From Bryobacterales bacterium (GTDB taxonomy: Bacteria > Acidobacteriota > Terriglobia > Bryobacterales > UBA6623), in contig JAPPLB010000069.1 in NCBI GenBank assembly GCA_028819575.1, forward strand, positions 1-64,000: 64,000 bases of DNA, read 5' to 3'. Shown piece by piece: positions 44,330 through 53,407 of the stretch. The translations under genes were made by a program, and so were the position numbers. Numbering within the stretch: the first letter of the stretch is position 1; every line of letters starts with the position of its first letter. The notes beneath the pieces are model-generated. The model saw only the letters and a program-made list of their open reading frames with translations, was not told the DNA's origin and did no database searches.

Positions 44330-44491
44330 CCCAGTCAGGTGCTACGTGGTGCTTCTCACCTATGGTCGGCCTTCGAAGGGATAACCCGTGCCGAGGAAAA
44401 AACCAAGTGTAGAGGATCGAATCCCCCTTTTGCCGTTGTGGATGTTCACTAACGCACATGCTTACGGAGGGCAACCCGCGCCATACGGCGA

Positions 44492-45379
44492 TCAATGCTT
44501 CCAGGGCGGCATCTCGGGAAGCAGCTTCTCGAACTCGGCGATGCGCGCGGCTTCGTAGTCTCCCCCGTAGGAGCCGGCAAAGAAGCGATCGAGGGCTTCG
44601 TCGCGAAGACGCTTCCAGGAGTCTTCTTCGTGGCCGGGGTTGACGGGATAGAACAGGACGCCGGTGGCGCGGGCTGCCTTGAGGTCGCCGGGAGCGTCGC
44701 CGATCATCAGCATTCGGTCATTGGCATAGCCTTTGCCCGCGGTCAGCACGCTGAGGTGCTCGGTCTTCTTGCCGAGTTCCTGGCCGGCGATGATGGCGGG
44801 ATAGTGGTCGATCCGATGCTCGTCCCATTCCCGGCGCAGCGCTTCGCCGGGCGTGCCGGAGACTACGGCGAGGTCGGCGGCGGCGGTGATGCGGTCGAGG
44901 CACTCGACCACGTTGGGGAAGGGAGGTACGCCGCTCACCATGTCGGCGATCGCGGTGTTGACGGCGAGGCTCCATGCCATTGTCCGGGCCAGCACGGGGT
45001 CGGTTTTCTCCTGGAGCACTCGCTCGAGCGACGCGTTGCTCGGGGGTAGTCCGGAGGTCACGAAGTCCCGCAGGGGTTGAAGGTCGGGGATCTCGATGCC
45101 TCGCCGCATGGCTTCGGGGTAGTCGTTGAGCAAATCCAGGGACTTGATCAGGACCGGGAAGCGGTTCATCCCGCGATCGACCGAATAGAGGTTGGCGAAC
45201 TCCCAGACCTGCCGCGCGTACTTCGCGGCCGCTTGAAGATTCCAGGTCTTGATGAATGCGGGTGTAAAACACTCCTTATGCTTGATCTCCATCGAATCGA
45301 AGACACAGCCGTCGGAGTCGAGAGCCACGAAGAAATCGTGCTTGCGTTGAAACTCTTCGAGGGTGTTGAGGGCAGGCAT
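44492..45379 (-). CDS. HAD superfamily hydrolase
   Basis: A 295-aa HAD protein: motif I ALDSDGCVFDSMEIKHKECF, motif II AVVSGTPGEALRREW, a conserved Lys region LGKKTEHLSVL, and motif IV MLMIGDAPGDLKAARATG. The second Asp of motif I (DSDG) supports phosphatase or phosphonatase-type chemistry. A large helical cap (about residues 30-150) lies between motifs I and II. The substrate is unknown, perhaps a sugar phosphate. It stands alone between the VWA and cytochrome genes. Confidence 0.85.
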   Translation of the reverse strand: MPALNTLEEFQRKHDFFVALDSDGCVFDSMEIKHKECFTPAFIKTWNLQAAAKYARQVWEFANLYSVDRGMNRFPVLIKSLDLLNDYPEAMRRGIEIPDLQPLRDFVTSGLPPSNASLERVLQEKTDPVLARTMAWSLAVNTAIADMVSGVPPFPNVVECLDRITAAADLAVVSGTPGEALRREWDEHRIDHYPAIIAGQELGKKTEHLSVLTAGKGYANDRMLMIGDAPGDLKAARATGVLFYPVNPGHEEDSWKRLRDEALDRFFAGSYGGDYEAARIAEFEKLLPEMPPWKH

Positions 45380-45554
45380 GGGTGAGGCAGCGAACCCCTT
45401 ACTCTACGGGATTTTCACTCATGCAGGAAAAGCGCCTGCTACGGTGCTCTGTGAAAGTCAGGGCTAGCGAGGCTCCGCCTCCGACCGACCAGCAGGGCAA
45501 CGGACCGTCGCCGGAATTTGACTCGAATGTGAACCTTGGCAGCGAAGAAAAAAA

Positions 45555-46436
45555 CTAGAAGTCTCCCGACTTCAGGTAGGTCACGATGGCTTCCAGCTCG
45601 TCGCGCGCATAAATGGATTCGTAGTTCGCCGGCATGGAAGAGGCCTGACGGTTCGCCACCTTGTCGACCTGGTCCTTGTAGAACGTGCGGAGCGGCGGCG
45701 GGACGGCCTCCTTGTCGTAGACCTGAATACGCTCATCCGTCTCTGATTTCTTCACGCCCGCGACCGTCTCACCGGACGTGGACGTAACCACAACCTGATC
45801 GAAGCCCTCGGCGATCGATACACCGGGGTCGAGAATATCCGTCATCAACTCTTCAACCGACTTTTTCGCCGCCGCTGAAGAAAGGTCGGGGCCGACGGCG
45901 GTTCCTTTCCCCCCGAGCCTGTGACAGATGGCGCAGCGCTTCTGGTTGTTCAGATCGAAGAAGAGGTCATGTCCGCGCTTGGCTTCGCCAGTCAGTGACT
46001 CGGCGCCTTTGCCCGAACGCGCAACCCTGATCGTTGCCGAGGCGAGATTGCTCGGACCGAGGCTGATGATGTAGGCCGTCGCCGCCCAGATGTCCTCGTT
46101 CGGCAGGATGTTGTTCCAGGGCGGCATGGTCGTGCCGGGCACGCCGCCGTGAATGACATCGTAGAGTTCCTGCGGGTCCCAATCTTTGTTGCGCAGGTCG
46201 GGGCCGCGCGCGGCTCGGCCCTCGGAGCCGTGGCAATAGCCGGTTGCGCAGTTCTGTGCGAAAAGAGCGGAGCCCTTGGCAATGAAGTCAGGATCCTTGA
46301 GATTCACCGTCGTCTGGGCGTTCAATGCCCCGGCGGAGAAGATCACGGCGGCAGCGATCGCCGTCAGCAGCGGCCAAGGTCCACGCATCACTGCGGGCTG
46401 CGGCTTGGATCGATTGCGAAGCATCGTCTCGGCCAT
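45555..46436 (-). CDS. Exported cytochrome c, partner of the PQQ dehydrogenase
   Basis: A 293-aa protein with an N-terminal signal/anchor (LLTAIAAAVIFSAGALNA) and two haem-c sites. The second is a standard CAICH with a downstream Met-containing fold; the first reads CATGYCH, a CX4CH spacing. The start at 46436 lies 8 bp after the PQQ-dehydrogenase stop; a longer frame to 46982 runs back into that gene and is not coding. It should carry electrons from PQQ to the terminal oxidase. The C-terminal half has the domain seen in haem proteins with TVAGVKKSETDERIQVYD. Confidence 0.9.
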   Translation of the reverse strand: MAETMLRNRSKPQPAVMRGPWPLLTAIAAAVIFSAGALNAQTTVNLKDPDFIAKGSALFAQNCATGYCHGSEGRAARGPDLRNKDWDPQELYDVIHGGVPGTTMPPWNNILPNEDIWAATAYIISLGPSNLASATIRVARSGKGAESLTGEAKRGHDLFFDLNNQKRCAICHRLGGKGTAVGPDLSSAAAKKSVEELMTDILDPGVSIAEGFDQVVVTSTSGETVAGVKKSETDERIQVYDKEAVPPPLRTFYKDQVDKVANRQASSMPANYESIYARDELEAIVTYLKSGDF

Positions 46437-46444
46437 CGAACGGT

Positions 46445-48148
46445 TTACTCCGGTAGAGCGAATACGAACAGTGTCGCGCCGCTCGGAAAGTCCTCGGCCT
46501 CCGGCCAGAGTTGCGTGATCAATCCCGCCAGCGCCGAACCCCAGCCGCTTGGGATCGCTACGTACTGTCTGCCGTTGACCGCGTACGTCATGGGCGAGCT
46601 GCGGATGCCGGATCCGGTCCGAAACGACCACAGTTCCTTGCCGGTCTCCGCATCGAGAGCGAATGCTTTTCCGGTTGCGTCGCCCGTGAACAGAAGGTTT
46701 CCTGCCGTAGCGAGTTGCGAGGCGAGCAGCGGGTACTTGTGACGGATCCGCCAATGCTGCTCCCCGGTGATCGGATCGTAAGCGGAAAGATGTCCTCCGG
46801 GCTCGCCCTTGTCGGTGTGAGCCAGGGTGAACTCGCCGCCAAAGTACGTCATGCCCTCGCGCGGTTCCTCGGCGCGGGAGAGCACCTCCTGGCACCACTC
46901 GATCCCCGTCGTATAGAACCAGCCGGTCTTGGGGCTGTAGGCGCCGTGATTCCAACTTCTTCCGCCGCCTATCGACGGGCACATCTTTATCGTCTCGCCG
47001 ACCTTGGGCTCTTTGCGATCGAGGAGCCTGCCGTTCTCGTCAATGCCCGAGATCCAGTCGATGTTGTCCGCCAGGGGCCAGGCATTGATGAACTTGCCAT
47101 CGGTCCGATCAAGCACCCAGGTGAAGCCGCCCTTGTTGGGGTTCACCAGCAGATTGCGCTTCTCGCCGCCGTATTCCAGATCGACGAGCACGATCTCGTA
47201 GGCGCTGTCCCAGTCCCAAACGTCGTAGGGAATCTCCTGATAGTGCCATATCAGCTTGCCCGTGTCGGGATCGAGCGCCACGATCGAGTCGGTGTAGAGG
47301 TTGTCTCCTTTGCGGGACTCGCCGTAGAAATCCGCGGCCGGGTTCCCCACTCCCCAGTACAGAATGTCGAGCTCGGGATCATAGGAGCCGGTGATCCAGC
47401 TTGAGCCGCCGCCGAATTTCCAGCTATCCCCCTTCCAGGTATCGTTACCCGGCTCGCCGGGACCGGGGATCGTCCAGAAGCGCCAGGCGTGCCGACCCGT
47501 CTTCGCGTCGAATGCGCTGATGTAGCCGCGGTGGGCCGAATCGCCGCCGGTGACTCCGGTCACGATCTTGTCCTTGACGAGCAGAGGAGCGCCGGTGATG
47601 TTGCAGCCGCACTGTTTGGCGTTCTCGATCTCGACCTGCCAGACCTCGCGGCCCGACTCGGCGTCGAGAGCCACCAGCTTGTTGTCGAGCGTTCCCATGA
47701 ACACCAGGCCGTGCCCGACCGCAACGCCGCGGTTCCAGGTGCCGTAGAGACCGGGAATCTCCTCCGTCCGAGGGTGATAGTAGTGCCACAACTCTTCGCC
47801 GGTCACGGCGTCGATCGCGAAGACCCGGTTCCACGCGCCGGTGATGTACATCACACCGTCAACAACGATGGGCGACGATTGTAGACCGCCGTCTATCTCG
47901 CCGGTTTGGAACGTCCAGACCGGAATCAGTTTCTTGACGTTGCCGCGGTTGACTTGGTCGAGCTCGCTGTAGCGCCATGCGTCGTAGGAGCCGTAATAGC
48001 TGAGCCAGTTATGAGGTTCGCTCCGGGATTCATTCAGCCGTTTGGGCGTCACTTCGGCCCCGAGAGTGAGGCCGCATAGCATCACCGCCAGTAAGACCGG
48101 CGTCACTCCGGTCTTGCAAGCGGTAGTTGGATGACCGATACGGTTCAT
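46445..48148 (-). CDS. PQQ-dependent dehydrogenase, methanol/ethanol type
   Basis: A 567-aa periplasmic quinoprotein with an eight-bladed propeller. The start at 48148 gives a signal peptide (VTPVLLAVMLCGLTLGA). W-motif-like repeats include AIDAVTGEELWHYY, ALDAESGREVWQVE, ALDPDTGKLIWHYQ and ALDAETGKELWSFR. The redox disulfide region reads QCGCNITGAP, with Cys-Gly-Cys instead of the adjacent Cys pair. The catalytic Asp region VWDWDSAYE contains DWD, resembling the DYD signature of lanthanide-dependent XoxF-type enzymes. The alcohol or aldehyde substrate is not predictable. Confidence 0.9.
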   Translation of the reverse strand: MNRIGHPTTACKTGVTPVLLAVMLCGLTLGAEVTPKRLNESRSEPHNWLSYYGSYDAWRYSELDQVNRGNVKKLIPVWTFQTGEIDGGLQSSPIVVDGVMYITGAWNRVFAIDAVTGEELWHYYHPRTEEIPGLYGTWNRGVAVGHGLVFMGTLDNKLVALDAESGREVWQVEIENAKQCGCNITGAPLLVKDKIVTGVTGGDSAHRGYISAFDAKTGRHAWRFWTIPGPGEPGNDTWKGDSWKFGGGSSWITGSYDPELDILYWGVGNPAADFYGESRKGDNLYTDSIVALDPDTGKLIWHYQEIPYDVWDWDSAYEIVLVDLEYGGEKRNLLVNPNKGGFTWVLDRTDGKFINAWPLADNIDWISGIDENGRLLDRKEPKVGETIKMCPSIGGGRSWNHGAYSPKTGWFYTTGIEWCQEVLSRAEEPREGMTYFGGEFTLAHTDKGEPGGHLSAYDPITGEQHWRIRHKYPLLASQLATAGNLLFTGDATGKAFALDAETGKELWSFRTGSGIRSSPMTYAVNGRQYVAIPSGWGSALAGLITQLWPEAEDFPSGATLFVFALPE

Positions 48149-48219
48149 GAGGTTGGGAACCAATATTGTATGCCCCGGATCGAAAACATGCGACCGGGCG
48201 CTCCCGCGGCCGAGCCGCT

Positions 48220-49209
48220 TCACAGGTGTTCGTTGAAGAACTCGACCATCGCCTCGAAAGCGGCAATGGTGAAGGAGTGGCCGCCTGGTTGCTGATGTAC
48301 GACGAACCCCGAGGGTCTGCCGGCGCGCTCGAAAGCAGGACGCACCGTGGCGACAAACTGGTCGACGCCCTGCCTCGGCATCCCGACATCCTCGGTCGGC
48401 GCCCAGAGCATCAGTGGTTTGGGTGCGATCGCCGCCGCGAAGTCCGCCTGGTCGCCTTTGGCGAGCATGCCAGGCACCCACCAGTAGGTGCCGTGGTAAC
48501 TGATCCGGCCCTTGCGTGCGAACACATCCACTGATCCCACTCCGCCGCAGAGGGGCGCGGCGGCCGCGATGCGTTCATCGATCACCCACATGTAGAAGGA
48601 GGTAATCCCCCCGAACGACATGCCCGTCGCGCCGATCCGCTTCGGGTCGACGTCCGGACGCTCGGACAACCAGGTCACCGCCTGCCGGATTTCATGCAGC
48701 ACGGCCCCCATGCCCGTGCGGTCTCGCGTCAGAAGAACGTTGGATTGCGTGTTGACCGGCGGGCCGCGCCGGTCGAGCCCGCGTTGGGTCATCGATAGCG
48801 CGACATAGCCGCGCCGCGCCAGTTCGCGAGCCCACCCCAGCATTCGCGTGTGGGGCTTGTCGCGGCCGTAGCGCACCCACTCTCCCGGGCCGAATTCCTT
48901 CGTGACCATCGAGTCCCTGCTGCCGCTCGAACCATGCAGGCAGATGACCGCGGGCAGCCGCCCGCCAATCTTCGCGGGCTTGACAATGAACGCCGGAACC
49001 GTCTCCTCATCGAGCGATTTCCACGAGATGTCCTCGATGATCAGTCCTTCCTCGGTTCGTGTCCCATGCGCCGCCACGTCCGCCGTGGGGTGCTCCTGCG
49101 GCAACTTCAGCAGGTCGATGAACGTCTTGCGAGCGACAGCCGCAAAGGGCTCGCTCTGCGCCGTGGCAGTGGCTGCCGCGAGAAGCAGTAACAAAGCGAT
49201 GCGAATCAT
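48220..49209 (-). CDS. Exported alpha/beta hydrolase, dienelactone-hydrolase-like
   Basis: A 329-aa protein with signal peptide RIALLLLLAAATATA. The fold shows LPAVICLHGSSGSRDSM (oxyanion region), the nucleophile elbow GATGMSFGGITSFY (Ser), an acidic loop LMLWAPTEDVGMP and the C-terminal His in QPGGHSFT. It belongs to the acetyl-xylan-esterase / dienelactone hydrolase group common near sugar-degrading genes. Located 72 bp upstream of the PQQ dehydrogenase on the same strand and possibly in its operon. Confidence 0.87.
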   Translation of the reverse strand: MIRIALLLLLAAATATAQSEPFAAVARKTFIDLLKLPQEHPTADVAAHGTRTEEGLIIEDISWKSLDEETVPAFIVKPAKIGGRLPAVICLHGSSGSRDSMVTKEFGPGEWVRYGRDKPHTRMLGWARELARRGYVALSMTQRGLDRRGPPVNTQSNVLLTRDRTGMGAVLHEIRQAVTWLSERPDVDPKRIGATGMSFGGITSFYMWVIDERIAAAAPLCGGVGSVDVFARKGRISYHGTYWWVPGMLAKGDQADFAAAIAPKPLMLWAPTEDVGMPRQGVDQFVATVRPAFERAGRPSGFVVHQQPGGHSFTIAAFEAMVEFFNEHL

Positions 49210-49281
49210 GATGCGATTCTATCCGATCCCCGGTCGGTCGCTCGTCCAGGGAAGATACCCAACAACCGTGCAGCTCCGGCT

Positions 49282-50241
49282 CTATTCAACCAACTTCCGC
49301 CAAGCCGCCTCGAACGGTTTGAGGTCGGGCCAGGGGCCGTTGAGCGCTTCCATGAAGGCGAGAAGGTCGGCTTTCTCGTCGTCGCCCAGCTCGAGCGGAT
49401 CGATCTCCGTCTCGCCGATCCCGCTGTCTTGCGGCTCGCTGTAGAAATCGATCACGTCGCGCAACGTGGCGAATCGGCCGTCGTGCATGAACGGCTCGCG
49501 GCCCTTCCAGTTGCGCAGCGAAGGGGTCTTGAACATGCCCATTTCCGCTTCGTCTTTCGTGACGGCGTACCGTCCCTTGTCGTCTTCGGTAGCGGTCCCG
49601 ATATTGTGGAAATCCCCGTCGGTGAAGTTGCGGCCGATGTGGCAGAGGGCGCATTGACCCGTGGTGAAGAAGGTCATGCGCCCACGGTTCTGCGCCTCGC
49701 TCAGCGCCGATCTGTCGCCTTTCAGCCAGCGGTCGAAGGCCGCCTCGCCGGTGACCAGACGGCGTTCGAAATCGGCGATCACGCCGGCAATGTCGTCGAT
49801 GCTGATGCGCTTGACGCCCAGCGCCGCGAACGCTTTGCGGTAATGCGGTTCGGCGCTCACTCGCGCCACGGCTTCGTCGAGCTTCAAGTCCAGCTCGATC
49901 GGATTGGCGATCGGCCCCTTCGCCTGTTCCTCGAGCGATTCCGCTCGTCCGTCCCAGAAGAAGAACTCGGCCTCGTCGAGGTTCACCACCGTAGGGACAT
50001 GGCGCGGCAGCAGGTCCCCGTGCGCGCCTTTCGCCAGCGCCACGCCTGATTCCCAACCCTTGTCCGGCAGGTGACAGCTAGAGCACGAAAAGTTTTTCGG
50101 ACGCGACAGGATCGGATCGAAGAAGAGCTTCCAGCCCACAGCCTCACGCGCCGTGACGGGCTTCGCGGATTCGATGTCCGCTCCCAGGGCGGATCCAACC
50201 GCAAGCAGGGCGGCCAGCAACGGAAAGTGTCTCAGGTTCAT
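49282..50241 (-). CDS. Dihaem cytochrome c peroxidase family protein
   Basis: A 319-aa periplasmic protein of the CCP/MauG family with signal peptide LRHFPLLAALLAVGSALG. Haem sites are FSCSSCHLPDKG and QCALCHIGRNFTD. Between and after lie FWDGRAESLEEQAKGP and MGMFKTPSLRNWKGREPFMHDGRFATLRDVIDFY, all typical. Members reduce H2O2 or oxidise protein/organic substrates. The start at 50241 is set by the signal peptide; ATG 50250 is an alternative. It is 72 bp upstream of the esterase gene. Confidence 0.93.
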   Translation of the reverse strand: MNLRHFPLLAALLAVGSALGADIESAKPVTAREAVGWKLFFDPILSRPKNFSCSSCHLPDKGWESGVALAKGAHGDLLPRHVPTVVNLDEAEFFFWDGRAESLEEQAKGPIANPIELDLKLDEAVARVSAEPHYRKAFAALGVKRISIDDIAGVIADFERRLVTGEAAFDRWLKGDRSALSEAQNRGRMTFFTTGQCALCHIGRNFTDGDFHNIGTATEDDKGRYAVTKDEAEMGMFKTPSLRNWKGREPFMHDGRFATLRDVIDFYSEPQDSGIGETEIDPLELGDDEKADLLAFMEALNGPWPDLKPFEAAWRKLVE

Positions 50242-50549
50242 GACTCGCATCTTCCGACTTCAAGGCACTCCGGCAGCCGGCGAAGCTCGACTTCAATCTC
50301 AGTGTATTCGCTTCGGCTTGTCCCTCGCGAGCAGGTCGTCCACCGGCACCTTCCCACACTGCCTGTCTGGTCACCTGACGGACCTCTCGCGTACTTGTCC
50401 TTGCCACGTGATGAGAAATGCCCCCTGACCGCCGGACGAACGGATCCGGCCTCATCCGATGTACGCTACTCTCAACAGAGACGGCAGAAGCCGTCCTGTT
50501 CTGAAACCGGTCCGCCGGCCCCCACCCGCAACCCGAACGACATTCCGAA
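50242..50549. other. Divergent intergenic region with a faint repeat end
   Basis: About 300 bp between the peroxidase and the enolase-superfamily gene. Around 50395-50440 the string CCACGTGATGAGAAATGCCCC resembles the right end of the dispersed element but no left end is recognisable. No gene is seen. Promoters for both flanking genes should lie here. Confidence 0.45.
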
Positions 50550-51668
50550 ATGAAAATCACCCGGATCGAGCCCATCCCCATCAACGTTCCCCTCAAGAAG
50601 GGGCTGACGACCAAGACCGCTCATGGCGAGCACATCGATTCTCCCTACGTCCTCGTCCGCGTCCATACCGACGAAGGCCTCATCGGGCTCGGCGAGGCAA
50701 CCGTTGCGCCCCGCTGGAGCGGCGAGACCAGCGTGGGCTGCGTCGAGGCGCTCCGGAATTTCCTCGGCCCGGCGATCTGCGGCGAAGACCCGACACGCGT
50801 CTCGTTGGTGCGCCAAAAAATGGACCGTGTCCTGAAACTGAACCCCTTCACGAAGGCCGCCGTCGAGATGGCTCTCTGGGACCTTGCGGGGAAGGCCGCG
50901 GGAGTCCCGGTCTATCAGCTGCTCGGCGGACTCCTTCACGACGAAGTGCCCATCAAGATGGTAGTCGGGGCATTCGGAATCGACAAGGCATGCTCCCTCT
51001 CCGAGCGTTTCCTCGACTGGGGAGTCAAGTGCCTCAAGGTCAAGGTCGGACTCGACCCCGCCGGCGACCTCGACCGCGTCAAGGCGGTTCGTGAACTGGC
51101 CGGCCCCGGTATCCCGATCGGCATCGACGCCAACTGTGGCTGGAACGCGGCGCAGGCTCGCCGCATGCTGGCCCGGCTCGAAGAGCTCGATATTCTGTTT
51201 GCCGAACAGCCCGTCGGTGTCCATGACCCCGCTACCATGGCCGATGTCCGCCGCTCCACCACGATACCCATCATGGCGGACGAGAGCATCTTCACGCTCA
51301 ACGACGCTTTCCATCTGACGCGGCATCATGCCGCGGATATCCTGAGTGTTTACCCCGGAAAACATGGAGGAGTTCAAGCGACGCTTGAGATCGGTCATGT
51401 CGCTCGCGCCGCGGGCATCGTGTGCGCCATGGGCAGTAATCTCGAGCTCGGCGTCGGCACCGCCGCCATGCTGCACTTGGCCGTCGCCGAGCCCTCGATC
51501 GACAGCGAAACCTACCCCGCGGATCTCCTCGGTCCCCTCTACCACGACGCCGACATGATTACCGAACCCCTTTCCATCGGCCCGGTCACCGCCAAGCCGC
51601 CCAGCGGCCCCGGCCTCGGCGTCGAACTCGACGAAGATCAGTTGGCGCGCTACCGCACCGACACATAG
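50550..51668 (+). CDS. Enolase-superfamily enzyme, muconate-cycloisomerase-like
   Basis: A 372-aa mandelate racemase/muconate lactonizing enzyme relative. The catalytic Lys pair is in CLKVKVGLD, the three metal carboxylates in GIDANCGW, FAEQPVGV and MADESIF, and the second Lys in YPGKHGG. The KxK plus single Lys arrangement marks the MLE subgroup, which includes cycloisomerases, o-succinylbenzoate synthase and dipeptide epimerases. The actual substrate is open. It is transcribed away from the peroxidase and followed at once by a repeat element. Confidence 0.9.
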   Translation: MKITRIEPIPINVPLKKGLTTKTAHGEHIDSPYVLVRVHTDEGLIGLGEATVAPRWSGETSVGCVEALRNFLGPAICGEDPTRVSLVRQKMDRVLKLNPFTKAAVEMALWDLAGKAAGVPVYQLLGGLLHDEVPIKMVVGAFGIDKACSLSERFLDWGVKCLKVKVGLDPAGDLDRVKAVRELAGPGIPIGIDANCGWNAAQARRMLARLEELDILFAEQPVGVHDPATMADVRRSTTIPIMADESIFTLNDAFHLTRHHAADILSVYPGKHGGVQATLEIGHVARAAGIVCAMGSNLELGVGTAAMLHLAVAEPSIDSETYPADLLGPLYHDADMITEPLSIGPVTAKPPSGPGLGVELDEDQLARYRTDT

Positions 51669-51669
51669 C

Positions 51670-51773
51670 CCTGTATGTCTCACCACGTGGGAGGCGAAGT
51701 CCGTGCGGGTTACAAGACACGAATCACGGCCTTTTTACGCTTGCTGCGGCCATGAGGTGATGAGTGATGCAGG
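51670..51773 (+). repeat. Dispersed element filling the gap between two convergent genes
   Basis: It begins CCTGTATGTCTCACCACGTGG one base after the stop of the enolase-superfamily gene and ends GTGATGCAGG immediately before the stop codon of the convergent sulfite-oxidase-type gene (51774-51776). The interior differs from other copies and includes a CTTTTT run. It may act as a shared transcription terminator. Confidence 0.7.
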
Positions 51774-53105
51774 TCAGTGCAGCGATATCTTGACGCTGTC
51801 AACTCCGAACCACTCGTAACCGGAGGGATTCCAATGCACGGCTCCATCGTCCGGCTGGGACCTGCCCAGGGCGTCGAACGCTCGCACGCGGAATTCCATG
51901 GCGGTGCCGCCCCCATCCAGGTAGCGTTTCCAGCCGTACCAGAAGGTCACGTTCCACGGGTGCCAGCCATAGGGGCTGAGAGGAGCCTCGACGTTCACTC
52001 GCTGCCAGGTGTTTCCTCCGTCCAGGGATATTTCGACGGCGACGATTTCCGTCCGGCCGTCGTTCCATGACACGCCGCTCACCGTGAGAGGACCGACGAG
52101 GCGCCGCTCGTCGTTCACTGGATTCCAGATGACGCTCTTGATCTTCTGCCGCCAGGTGGGATGGGTCGTCTCCGCCCTCGCTTCCGGCTGACTGCCTGGC
52201 TCGATGCGCTCTCGAAACGTTCGGTACCTCTGTGCATGGTGGCGGCTCCTCGACGCCTCTTTCTCGAACCGCAGCCGGCTTACCCACTTCACGTTCATCG
52301 ACCCGTAGTAGCCGGGCAGCACCAGCCGCAGCGGTCCGCCGTGAATGGCCGGTATCGGCTCGCCGTTCATGTGCGTCGCGAGCAGGGCCGTTTCCAGCAC
52401 GTCCGCAAGCGGAACGCTTTGCTCGTAGTCGTCGTCGTCCGATGATGCGGGCGAATCGCGTCCCTCGGCCGTCAGGAACCGGGCATCCTCGTCCACCATC
52501 AAGCCGGAGGAGTCCAGCAACTGCTTCAAGCGGACACCCTTCCATCTGATCTGGCCCATTCCGCCGCGTTGCCATTGCGTGCCCTTGGCCATGGCGGTTT
52601 GTGAATAGAAGGCGCGGCCGTTGCCGGCGCATTGCAACACCGCAACAACCTCGCTCTGCTCGATCCCGGCCAGGTCCGAAAAGCTGACTGTCATCGCTGG
52701 TGCGACAAGGCCGCTCAATTCGAGCTCCCAGTCGGTGGCCGGAAAGGGGCTCAGCGTCAGGCTCCCCGGCGGGAGCTGGTTGTTCCGGACGAACAGTAGC
52801 TCTTTGGGAGTCAGGAGATGCTCCCTCAGCAACTGCACCGGGGTTTCCACGACCCCCGTCACGGCGTCATGGACGATCATCCGAGGGTCCTTGCCCACGG
52901 CGGCAAGGAATGCCTGCGGGTTCTGCGCGAAGGCCGGCAGGCTCGCCACCGGGAGGACACGGGCGGCAACCGATGCACCGCCCAGTCCCCTCAGGAACTC
53001 TCTCCGCCCAAGTCGCGCCGAAGTCCCTCTGAGGTGCGAAGTCTCGGAACCCTGCCGTGGTTTCGATGGCGAATCGGCAAAAACCCAACTTCGTGGATGA
53101 GCCAA
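51774..53105 (-). CDS. Tat-exported sulfite-oxidase-type molybdoenzyme
   Basis: A 443-aa protein with a twin-arginine signal (LGRREFLRGLGG). The molybdopterin domain includes the Mo-ligating Cys in VVAVLQCAGNGRAFY, then IHGGPLRLVLPGYYGSMNVKWVSRL, and the C-terminal Mo-cofactor dimerisation domain VEISLDGGNTWQRV...YGWHPWNVTFWYG. The overall outline fits SorA/SoxC-like sulfite dehydrogenases; other oxidoreductases share this fold. The start is TTG 53105. A haem partner such as SorB is not adjacent, though c-type cytochrome genes lie within 8 kb. Confidence 0.9.
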   Translation of the reverse strand: MAHPRSWVFADSPSKPRQGSETSHLRGTSARLGRREFLRGLGGASVAARVLPVASLPAFAQNPQAFLAAVGKDPRMIVHDAVTGVVETPVQLLREHLLTPKELLFVRNNQLPPGSLTLSPFPATDWELELSGLVAPAMTVSFSDLAGIEQSEVVAVLQCAGNGRAFYSQTAMAKGTQWQRGGMGQIRWKGVRLKQLLDSSGLMVDEDARFLTAEGRDSPASSDDDDYEQSVPLADVLETALLATHMNGEPIPAIHGGPLRLVLPGYYGSMNVKWVSRLRFEKEASRSRHHAQRYRTFRERIEPGSQPEARAETTHPTWRQKIKSVIWNPVNDERRLVGPLTVSGVSWNDGRTEIVAVEISLDGGNTWQRVNVEAPLSPYGWHPWNVTFWYGWKRYLDGGGTAMEFRVRAFDALGRSQPDDGAVHWNPSGYEWFGVDSVKISLH

Positions 53106-53407
53106 AGTGCGTGGATTATATCACCCGCTCTTCCTGTGGTTCGTGTCTCGCAACGCGCAAGTTATGACACAGCCGCGCACCTGTTGATTTGACACGATTT
53201 GTGCGTTGCCGTATGTTTGTCCTGGAGTCGCGGTAGGGTAGAAGACATCGTGACACCCGCGTCCACGACAGCCCGGTTGATCGTCGGCGCTGCCCGAGCG
53301 TTCACCCGGCAAATACCTTGTACCGATTTCGCAGCGAACTACGTCACTACATCGAGCGCCGTCGGACTCACCGAGCTTTGACTCTCCAACGCCAAATCCC
53401 TGCGGCA
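53106..53407. other. Divergent promoter region
   Basis: About 300 bp between the molybdoenzyme and the proline-rich exported protein. It carries a good sigma70-like promoter for the plus-strand gene (53189-53217). The open frame that extends upstream from 53408 to 53318 has no signal-peptide start and is taken as untranslated. Confidence 0.5.
53189..53217 (+). promoter_or_regulatory. Sigma70-type promoter for the 53408 gene
   Basis: A perfect -35 box TTGACA at 53189-53194 is followed by a 17-bp spacer and TATGTT at 53212-53217, which has four of six consensus -10 bases. Transcription would begin near 53224, leaving a leader of about 185 nt before the chosen start codon. Confidence 0.6.

Noticed and set aside
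46437..46982. N-terminal extension of the cytochrome c frame
   Set aside because: It overlaps the PQQ dehydrogenase in another frame and is Arg-rich shadow sequence; the real start with signal peptide is 46436.
48149..48481. N-terminal extension of the PQQ dehydrogenase frame
   Set aside because: It overlaps the esterase gene in another frame and lacks a signal peptide; the start at 48148 has one.
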